NCBI RefSeq assembly: GCF_028288225.1
Contig: NZ_JAQBOC010000024.1
Span: 1-64,000 of the forward strand
Length of the DNA: 64,000 nt
Direction of reading: 5' to 3'
Origin: Mucilaginibacter sp.
Lineage (GTDB): Bacteria > Bacteroidota > Bacteroidia > Sphingobacteriales > Sphingobacteriaceae
A program made the translations under genes and the position numbers. Shown one piece after another: positions 1 through 7,118 of this stretch (position 1 is the first letter of the stretch; every line of letters starts with the position of its first letter). The notes beneath the pieces were generated by a model. The model was given only the letters and a program-made list of their open reading frames with translations. It searched no databases and was not told the DNA's origin.

Positions 1-146
1 ATATGGTTAAATACAGCAGCATCGCCAACAAGCAAAGGGTTTCATATATTATATATTTCTTTTTTTAATAAGGCTTTTATATCTATTTCGGGGCCTATGC
101 TTGCAGGGTCTCCCATTGTTATACCTACTATCGGTTTATCAGACAT
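1..146 (-). pseudogene. pdxA: PdxA-family dehydrogenase, N-terminus, with in-frame TGA; cut by window edge
   Basis: Reading leftward from ATG at 146, the sequence begins MSDKPIVGITMGDPASIGPE, the unmistakable start of the PdxA family (4-hydroxythreonine-4-phosphate dehydrogenase, or the PdxA2 branch that oxidises threonate/erythronate 4-phosphates). Codon 35, at 44-42, is TGA. The same frame then continues with NPLLVGDAAVFNH, which matches the family's next conserved strand, so the stop is a point change rather than a frameshift. The family consensus GDPAGIGPE reads GDPASIGPE here. The start overlaps the stop of the upstream DapA-type gene by 8 bp, so the two are translationally coupled. Gene decay or a base-call error are both possible. 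The rest of the gene lies outside the window. Confidence 0.75.
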
Positions 147-1077
147 TGGTATCAGTTTTAATTATTAAATTTCCCTGATCAACAATTTGATGAAAGTTTT
201 TGATCAGCTTATTTTTGTCTGCTGCGGATAAGGCACGCAACGGAGGCATAATATACTCATTGCAGAGATATAACTCCTGCATTAGTACTTTTAGCGCCCA
301 TAATGATTCTCCTAATAATTTGCCGTTTTGATACACATTACCCAGCGCATCTGACAATTTTTGCAGGCGGAAAGCCTCATCATGATCTCCTGCATATATA
401 GCCTTAATCATATCGTCATAAATACCCGGACAAATGTTTCCGGTACTTGGAATAAGGCCGTCGCTGCCATTAATTAAAGCCTCGGCCGACTTGCCTGCCC
501 ATCCCATAAAGTGACAAAAGTCTTCACGGCCAGACCACAGTTCAAGTGATTGCTGCAATCTCTCTTCGTTTCGTTCAGAATCTTTGGTTCCAATAAACCT
601 TTCGTCCCGACTCAGTTCATCAATCACTTCCAGTGGAATTGACATATGTGTAGTGACCGGGATATTATAAATAATTACCGGGCCGGGAACCTGTTCTGCC
701 AGTTGCTCAAAATATTTCCGCATCTGGTCAGTAGAAAGATGATAATGAGAAGGCAAGGTAGCGGCAACCGCATCTACGCCCGAATCAAAGCTTGTTTTTG
801 CAAGTTCTATTGACTCTTCCAGGCAATTAGAAGAAATACCCGCATATAATACATCGCCGGCTATTTTAAATTTTCCGGCAGCTTTAATATAGTCTTTTTT
901 GAGATTTAAATTTAAAGAAGCTGATTCACCAGTGGTGCCGTTGATAAAAGGCATAGCATGATGCTTGTGAAAATGGTTAAACATCTTCTCTATAGCCGGC
1001 TCATCCAGTTTAAAGTCTACAGTAAGTGGCGTAACCACCGGAACTACAACACCTTTGTATTTAATTTTATTATTCAT
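139..1077 (-). CDS. DapA/NAL-family aldolase (dihydrodipicolinate synthase-like)
   Basis: A 312-residue class I aldolase of the DapA/N-acetylneuraminate lyase superfamily, the usual length. The family motif GTTGE is at 47-51, the conserved tyrosine of IIYNIP is Y137, and the Schiff-base lysine of GTKDS is K165. Such enzymes cleave or form 2-keto-3-deoxy sugar acids with pyruvate, or act in lysine synthesis. With no other lysine genes nearby, a sugar-acid role is more likely. It sits 6 bp after the iron-dependent alcohol dehydrogenase and overlaps the PdxA-like start by 8 bp, giving a three-gene minus-strand operon. No signal peptide, so cytoplasmic. The substrate cannot be read from sequence; 2-keto-3-deoxy acids from pectin sugars are an inference from context. 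Confidence 0.85.
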   Translation of the reverse strand: MNNKIKYKGVVVPVVTPLTVDFKLDEPAIEKMFNHFHKHHAMPFINGTTGESASLNLNLKKDYIKAAGKFKIAGDVLYAGISSNCLEESIELAKTSFDSGVDAVAATLPSHYHLSTDQMRKYFEQLAEQVPGPVIIYNIPVTTHMSIPLEVIDELSRDERFIGTKDSERNEERLQQSLELWSGREDFCHFMGWAGKSAEALINGSDGLIPSTGNICPGIYDDMIKAIYAGDHDEAFRLQKLSDALGNVYQNGKLLGESLWALKVLMQELYLCNEYIMPPLRALSAADKNKLIKNFHQIVDQGNLIIKTDTNV

Positions 1078-1083
1078 TGGGAA

Positions 1084-2247
1084 TTAATAGGCTTGGGTAT
1101 AAATATCAATAGCATTGGCTTCACTAATGTTGCGTGGATTATTTTTAAGCAGGCGTTGCATCTTCAAGGCATCTTTTGCCATAGTTGGTATAGCATCTTT
1201 GGGTATGTCAACATCCCGCAAGCGTGCAGGAATACCGCATTGCGCAATTAATTCTCTTATTTTTTCAATACCTTTTTTAGCAGTTTCTTCATCATTGTTT
1301 TCTCTTTTACAGCCTAATGCAACGGCTACATCCGCGTAACGGACCGTGGCAACAACCATATTGTACTCCATAACATAAGGCAATAATAAAGCATTAGACA
1401 GGCCATGCGGCAAATGAAAAGTGCTGCCCAGTGGGTAGGATAGGGCATGTACACCGGCTGTATTTACCGGACCCAGGCAAAATCCGCCTAATAAACTGCC
1501 CATGGCAACCTGTGCACGCGCTTCTTCGTCAGCGCCATTTATTACCGCATTTACAAGGTTGGCTGCAATCAGGCGCATGCCTTCATAGGCGTATAGATCA
1601 ATAAATGGGAGGGCAAATTTGTTGGTATATGCCTCCAAACAATGGGTTAGTGCATCTAAGCCCGTAGCCGCGGTAATAGCCGGAGGCACGGTTATGGTTA
1701 ATAATGGGTCCACATAAACTATATCAGGCACCAGGTACGGACTTATGATCCCTTTTTTCTGGTGATCACTGTCATCAATTAATATAACATTCGGCGAAAC
1801 CTCGCTACCGGTGCCAGAGGTTGCAGGAACACAGATCAGTTTTGTATTTCTTCCTTTAAGTAAGCCAATGCCTACTATTTCGGCAAGGGTTTGGGTATTA
1901 TCTAATTGAGCCGCTACCAATTTGGCTACGTCCAAAACGCTCCCGCCGCCTATACCGATAACCATATCCGGGTTAATACTTTTAGCTTCCACCATTAAAG
2001 CTTCAAAATCCTTAAAAGAGGGCTCCTGCATAATTTGGGTGTTGATAGAAACAGCAGTTCCGTTAGCCTCAAAACCGCGGATAACATTTGCTAATCCACT
2101 CAAAAGCGGCTCAATGGTGATAACAAGAACTTTTTTGCACCCAGCTTTAATAATTTCTTCCGGCAAGCCGGCAAGTGAGCCGTTGCCGAATATTAGCCGG
2201 CCCGGAAATTGAATAGAAAAATGCGGTATAATATTGGTATTACTCAT
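1084..2247 (-). CDS. Iron-containing alcohol dehydrogenase family protein
   Basis: A 387-residue group III (Fe-dependent) alcohol dehydrogenase, full length for the family. The N-terminal half carries the NAD(P)-binding motif GGGSVLDVAK. The C-terminal half carries the metal-ligand region: an aspartate in GLDALTHCLEAY, then the histidines of THCLEAY, HLPHGLSNALLLPYV and neighbouring positions. It would oxidise or reduce a small hydroxy-aldehyde or hydroxy-acid using NAD(P) in the cytoplasm. It is the first gene of the minus-strand operon with the DapA-like aldolase and the PdxA-like gene, suggesting degradation of acid sugars or short polyols. Its promoter must lie in 2248-2543, shared back to back with the + strand PUL. 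Substrate unknown. Confidence 0.88.
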   Translation of the reverse strand: MSNTNIIPHFSIQFPGRLIFGNGSLAGLPEEIIKAGCKKVLVITIEPLLSGLANVIRGFEANGTAVSINTQIMQEPSFKDFEALMVEAKSINPDMVIGIGGGSVLDVAKLVAAQLDNTQTLAEIVGIGLLKGRNTKLICVPATSGTGSEVSPNVILIDDSDHQKKGIISPYLVPDIVYVDPLLTITVPPAITAATGLDALTHCLEAYTNKFALPFIDLYAYEGMRLIAANLVNAVINGADEEARAQVAMGSLLGGFCLGPVNTAGVHALSYPLGSTFHLPHGLSNALLLPYVMEYNMVVATVRYADVAVALGCKRENNDEETAKKGIEKIRELIAQCGIPARLRDVDIPKDAIPTMAKDALKMQRLLKNNPRNISEANAIDIYTQAY

Positions 2248-2543
2248 ATTGTTTAAGATGAAAATACTTTATGCTTTTTAAAACGCGTTGCAGGTACATT
2301 AAAAAAATGATTGTTACTAAATTGTTACAATGTGCTTGTAAAAGGTGGTCAAGATACTTGGATATAACAGTCGTTTTTTATGCAATCTTTTCAATAATGT
2401 GTAGTATATTATCATACGCTTATGCCGAAATAATAAGTTGATTTTAAATCATTTTTTATTGACATAAAATATGATTTAATTTGAAAAGTTGCACAATAAA
2501 CCGGTATAATATTAAGCCGCATATTCTTGATAAGTAATTAAAT
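2248..2543. other. Divergent intergenic region between acid-sugar operon and PUL
   Basis: 296 bp of AT-rich DNA without an ORF, separating the minus-strand dehydrogenase operon from the first + strand glycosidase. It must hold promoters for both directions. I see only a near match to the Bacteroidota -7 element (TTAATTTG, consensus TAnnTTTG) about 60 bp before the + strand start, and no convincing -33 partner, so I do not call a promoter. Confidence 0.5.
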
Positions 2544-4100
2544 ATGAAGTATTCCAGGATTTTATTTGCTGTTTTGGCCTTGTTAGCAGGGCGGTTTTGC
2601 AGTGCACAGCAAAAGCATCTGCTAACTACTGATAAACTAAAAAATTACGTAAATTATTTCAATTCGATCGATACTGAAACGGTAAAAAACTATATTCCTA
2701 ATGATCGTGCCGTTGAATTTTTATCGGCCAATGTGCCGTTGTTCGAGTGCCCGGATTCGGCAATTGAAAAGATATATTATTATCGTTGGTGGACATTTCG
2801 GAAACATCTTAAACAAACACCAGACGGCTTCATTTTTACAGAGTTCATCATTCCGGAAAATTGGGCCGGTATTTATAATTCTTTAAGCGATGCACTCGGC
2901 CACCACGTGTATGAGGGGCGCTGGCTGCATAATAAAAAATACATTAGCGATTATATAAACTTTTGGCTTTTTATTGACCCCAAAACACCCAAGCCGCACC
3001 TGCATAACTTCAGCAGTTGGATTGATGACGCCGTATATAGTTTTTACCTGATTAATTTGGATAAGCCGTTTATTGAACGAGCCATACCCGCATTAAATAA
3101 CGATTACCACCAATGGGAAACCGAAAAGCAATTACCTAACAAAATGTTCTGGCAGTTTGATGTAAGGGATGCGATGGAAGAGTCCATCAGCGGGTCAAGG
3201 AAAGATAAAAACATACGGCCTACTATAAATAGCTATATGTACGGCAATGCCAATGCGCTTGCCAAAATGGCGGGGTTTACCGGAAACGATAGCCTGAAAA
3301 TAAAGTATCAGCAGAAAGCGGCTGAGCTTAAACAACTGGTTGAACAAAACTTATGGGATGATAAGGATAAGTTCTTTAAGGCTTATGAAGTTAAAACCAA
3401 TATGTTATGCGAATCGCGGGAGGAATTAGGGTTCATTCCCTGGTATTTTAACTTGCCTGATGATAACGCCAAATATACCGCGCAATGGGATCAATTAACT
3501 GATACTAATGGTTTTAATGCACCCTGGGGTATAACTACTGCCGAAAGACGCGCGCCGACGTTCCGTACCCACGGCACCGGGCATGGTTGCGAATGGGATG
3601 GGGCCATTTGGCCTTTTGCCACTACACAAACCTTAAAGGGGCTTTCAAACTTGCTCACCAATTATAAAAATCAAAATAATATGTCGGCAAAGGTGTTTTA
3701 TAATGAATTTCATAAATATGCGATGTCGCACATCAAGCGCAGTGTACCTTATTTAGGCGAGTATCAGGACGAAAAAACCGGCTTTTGGTTAAAAGGAGAT
3801 AACCCGCGAAGCAGTTATTATAACCATTCCGGCTTTTGTGATTTGGTGATTAGCGATTTGGTAGGTTTAAAGCCGCGGGCAGATAATATGCTTGACATTA
3901 ACCCAATTATACCCCAGGGGCAATGGAAATGGTTTTGCCTGGATAACGTTTTATATCATGGCCACCTAATTGCTATTTTATGGGATAAGGACGGTACAAA
4001 ATATCATAAGGGAGCTGGGTTCTCTATTTATTCAGATAATAAAGTGATTTATCACGGCAATGCTTTAAAACGCGTGACAGTTCCCTTAAAATCATCCTGA
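2544..4100 (+). CDS. Secreted MGH1-like / GH63-type (alpha/alpha)6 glycosidase
   Basis: 518 residues with a Sec signal peptide ending about residue 21 (LCxFCSAQ type). The mature protein resembles the MGH1-like glycosidase domain (GH63 clan, alpha/alpha six-barrel). It has aromatic, acidic substrate-site motifs such as YYYRWWTFRKH, DDAVYSFYL, QFDVRDAMEESISGSR and GHGCEWDGAIWPFATTQT, and a short beta-rich tail. The aspartate and glutamate in RDAMEES and the aspartate in EWDGAIWP are the likely catalytic or substrate contacts by analogy. It opens the + strand gene run and is probably periplasmic. GH63-clan members act on alpha-linked glucose or mannose units, but the substrate of this branch is not predictable. 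Family is reasonably clear, function is not. Confidence 0.65.
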   Translation: MKYSRILFAVLALLAGRFCSAQQKHLLTTDKLKNYVNYFNSIDTETVKNYIPNDRAVEFLSANVPLFECPDSAIEKIYYYRWWTFRKHLKQTPDGFIFTEFIIPENWAGIYNSLSDALGHHVYEGRWLHNKKYISDYINFWLFIDPKTPKPHLHNFSSWIDDAVYSFYLINLDKPFIERAIPALNNDYHQWETEKQLPNKMFWQFDVRDAMEESISGSRKDKNIRPTINSYMYGNANALAKMAGFTGNDSLKIKYQQKAAELKQLVEQNLWDDKDKFFKAYEVKTNMLCESREELGFIPWYFNLPDDNAKYTAQWDQLTDTNGFNAPWGITTAERRAPTFRTHGTGHGCEWDGAIWPFATTQTLKGLSNLLTNYKNQNNMSAKVFYNEFHKYAMSHIKRSVPYLGEYQDEKTGFWLKGDNPRSSYYNHSGFCDLVISDLVGLKPRADNMLDINPIIPQGQWKWFCLDNVLYHGHLIAILWDKDGTKYHKGAGFSIYSDNKVIYHGNALKRVTVPLKSS

Positions 4101-4358
4101 TGCATATTTAATTTTGCCATTTTAAATTATTTGCAATTACCAATGACCTGTATATTGAATATTTTAACCGCCGAATGATAATATCGTATAGTATATAGAA
4201 AAAAATCAGCATAATTTATTGGCATAGTAACTATAGATTTGGCTTTTAGTAACCAATTATATAACATTCAACTCAGTTAATCCTCAATAATGCAATTGCA
4301 AATTGCTTTAATTAATTGAATGATCCGTTTAATGCATGCATTTGTTTGAATTAGCCAA
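4101..4358. other. Intergenic region, probable promoter of the GH67-like gene
   Basis: 258 bp without an ORF. It contains GATAATATCGTATA at 4177-4190, 13 of 14 identical to part of the motif shared by the intergenic regions at 20000 and 31658. It also contains AACCAATTATATAA at 4251-4264, which recurs exactly at 26284-26297, just before susC. These recurrences suggest regulatory sequence, but no start site can be assigned. Confidence 0.4.
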
Positions 4359-7112
4359 ATGAAAATTAAAACCATCCTGATATTGTGTTGCTGTTTTGCA
4401 GGCGTGTTTATTGGCCGTGCGGCGACTATTAATATTAATAAAAGTATTACCGTGGTTATTGTTCCGTCAGCACATGTACGTATTAAATACGGTAGGCAAG
4501 AGTTGGCCAGCGTGTTAAAGACTGAGGGTTATACCGTAAAATTATTACAACAAACTCAAAGCACATCAGCGGGTAATACCATTATTATAGGCTGCATAAC
4601 AGATGCGTTGGTTAAAGGCGCGTTAAATAAAAACCACCTGCATTTAACCAAAATACCCAGAAAAGAAGGCTTTGCCATTAATTCCGCAGCAAATAACATT
4701 ATCATAGTAGGCGCCGATAATTCGGGGGCGCTTTATGGTTGCCTTGAACTGATTGACCGCTTAAAAGCGGGTCATCAACTACCGCAAAAGATCAACGTTG
4801 TTGATCAGCCTGAAATGGTTTTACGCGGGGCCTGCGTGGGGGTACAGAAACCCACACTATTACCAGGCAGGGGTACTTACGAATACCCCTATGCGCCCGA
4901 AATCTTCCCTTGGTTTTATGATAAGGCTTTATGGATCCGTTACCTCGATTCTTTAATGCAAAACCGCATGAACTCGCTTTATTTATGGAGCGGACATCCT
5001 TTTGCCTCGCTGGTTAAAGTAAAGGATTACCCGTACGCGCTTGAAGTAGATGAAGCTACTTACCAGAAGAATGTGGAAATGTACAACTTCCTGACGCATG
5101 AGGCGGATAAGAGGGGAATATGGATTATTCAGGGGTTTTACAATATTATCGTATCCAAGCCATTTGCCGATCATAATCACTTAAAAACGCAGGACAGAAA
5201 CCGGCATATTGTACCCATTATTGCTGATTATACCCGCAAATCAATCGCCCAGTTTGTAAAGCAATATCCTCATGTTGGCTTGTTAATTACACTTGGCGAG
5301 GCTATGGAAGGAGTAGGGCAGGATGATATAGATTGGTTTACTAAAACCATAATTCCGGGTGTGAAGGACGGTTTAAAAGAATTGTGCCGTACAGATGAAC
5401 CACCCATAGTACTGCGCGCGCATGATACAGATGCGCCCGAAGTGATGAAGTACGCTAAACCATTATACCATAATTTGTATACTATGGCTAAATATAACGG
5501 TGAAGCCCTAACTACTTATGAGCCGCATGGCCCCTGGGCCGAACTGCATAAAACGCTTAGCCATATAGGTACGGTACAAATAGAGAACGTACATATTATG
5601 GCCAACCTGGAGCCATTCAGATATGGGTCTGATGATTTTATACAGAAATGTGTACTGGCCATGCATAATACTTACGGGGCAAATGCGCTGCATATTTATC
5701 CCCAGGCATCTTACTGGGATTGGCCATATTCGGCAGATAATACATCCCCCCGCTTACTTCAATTAGACAGGGATTGGATATGGTATAAAGAATGGGCGCG
5801 CTATGCCTGGAATTGTCATAGGGACAGGAATGAGGAAGTTAAGTACTGGTCGGAACAGTTAGCGGGTAAATATGGCTGCAGTGTTGACAGAGGTAAAGCA
5901 ATTTTGAGTGCTTATGAGCAAACAGGCGAAATTGCACCCAAAATATTACGGCGTTTTGGTATAACCGATGGTAACCGCCAAACCATGACCTTAGGCATGC
6001 TTATGAGCGAGTTGGTTAACCCGGAAAAATATGGCTTATATCCGTTGCTTTATAACTCTGAAGGCCCGGAAGGTGAAATGCTGAGCGAATATGCGGCGAA
6101 AGAATGGAAGCATGAGCAGCATATTGGTGAAACACCGGTAAAAGTAGCTAATGATATTGTTGCTGAAGGCCATTTAGCTATTGCTGCGATAGACGAAGCT
6201 GTGCCCGGAATTACAAAAAATAAAGCAGAATTCGAACGGCTCAAAAACGATATGTATTGCTATGACGCCCTGGCCAACAGCTATTCAGCAAAAGCGAAAG
6301 CCGCACTTTGGGTATTGCGGTATAAATATTCAGATAATATAGCCGACCTGGAAAATGCTTTGCCTGAGTTGAAAACCAGCCTTAGATATTTTAAAGATTT
6401 GGTAAAACTTACCACAAATAGTTATCTGTATGCCAATAGCATGCAAACAAGGCAACGTAAAATACCTGTTGGCGGCAATGATGGTAAAAATAAAACCTGG
6501 GTTGAGCTATTGCCTTATTACCAGAAAGAGCTGGATAATTTTAAACGGAATATTGATTCCTTAAAATCGCCACAGCCAACTGCTAACAAAGCGGAAAAGA
6601 TACTATTGACAGATGCGCCAGTTGTTATTAAAGATAATCAGGCCACTTTTAAATTGATACCTGGCAACATTGCATTTATTGATACTGCTGCTGCTATCAA
6701 AAAAGTGGCTAAGGAAATTGAGGGTTTACAGGGTATTAAATTATCAAGAATAACGCAGGCAAATGAGGGCACGGCAATAAATTTTAGCAACCCCCAGCCA
6801 GTAAAAGTATTAGTAGGCTATTTTGTAAGTAAAAACGCCAAATATCTGCAGGAACCACAGCTGGAAACTGACGCCAGCGCCAATGATTACGGGCAGGCCG
6901 ATATTAAAATCGCTAACGCCTTGCAAATTGACGGTATGCCGCCGGCTAATGTACATACTTATTCCTTTAAAGCCGGAAGCAATATATTGACTTTACGTAA
7001 AGGCATCTGTTTAATATTAGGCTTTGTTGAGGACGGCGCATATATTCCTGTTTATGACGCCGGTTTAAACAAAGAGGATAATAGCAAGGATTTAAGATGG
7101 TTGTTTAATTAG
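4359..7112 (+). CDS. Secreted GH67/GH20-type alpha-glucuronidase-like protein
   Basis: 917 residues with a signal peptide (about 1-21). Residues 25-140 resemble the small alpha/beta domain that precedes GH67 and GH20 barrels, ending in GADNSGALYGCLELIDRL. A TIM-barrel follows at about 180-480, with strand-end acids E314 (ITLGEAMEG) and E418 (NLEPFRYG), both candidate catalytic residues. Residues 520-720 are helical and the last 190 are beta-rich. The layout fits exo-acting uronidases such as GH67 or GH115. The RG-II alpha-galacturonidase family GH138 is another candidate, but I cannot confirm a family by eye. It lies 6 bp before the GH95 gene, so they are co-transcribed. An exo-uronidase acting on pectin side chains is an inference. 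Confidence 0.5.
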   Translation: MKIKTILILCCCFAGVFIGRAATININKSITVVIVPSAHVRIKYGRQELASVLKTEGYTVKLLQQTQSTSAGNTIIIGCITDALVKGALNKNHLHLTKIPRKEGFAINSAANNIIIVGADNSGALYGCLELIDRLKAGHQLPQKINVVDQPEMVLRGACVGVQKPTLLPGRGTYEYPYAPEIFPWFYDKALWIRYLDSLMQNRMNSLYLWSGHPFASLVKVKDYPYALEVDEATYQKNVEMYNFLTHEADKRGIWIIQGFYNIIVSKPFADHNHLKTQDRNRHIVPIIADYTRKSIAQFVKQYPHVGLLITLGEAMEGVGQDDIDWFTKTIIPGVKDGLKELCRTDEPPIVLRAHDTDAPEVMKYAKPLYHNLYTMAKYNGEALTTYEPHGPWAELHKTLSHIGTVQIENVHIMANLEPFRYGSDDFIQKCVLAMHNTYGANALHIYPQASYWDWPYSADNTSPRLLQLDRDWIWYKEWARYAWNCHRDRNEEVKYWSEQLAGKYGCSVDRGKAILSAYEQTGEIAPKILRRFGITDGNRQTMTLGMLMSELVNPEKYGLYPLLYNSEGPEGEMLSEYAAKEWKHEQHIGETPVKVANDIVAEGHLAIAAIDEAVPGITKNKAEFERLKNDMYCYDALANSYSAKAKAALWVLRYKYSDNIADLENALPELKTSLRYFKDLVKLTTNSYLYANSMQTRQRKIPVGGNDGKNKTWVELLPYYQKELDNFKRNIDSLKSPQPTANKAEKILLTDAPVVIKDNQATFKLIPGNIAFIDTAAAIKKVAKEIEGLQGIKLSRITQANEGTAINFSNPQPVKVLVGYFVSKNAKYLQEPQLETDASANDYGQADIKIANALQIDGMPPANVHTYSFKAGSNILTLRKGICLILGFVEDGAYIPVYDAGLNKEDNSKDLRWLFN

Positions 7113-7118
7113 TAGCCT

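Noticed and set aside
2460..2510. Promoter with TAnnTTTG -7 element before the first glycosidase
   Set aside because: Only 7 of 8 bases match and no -33 element is at the right distance.
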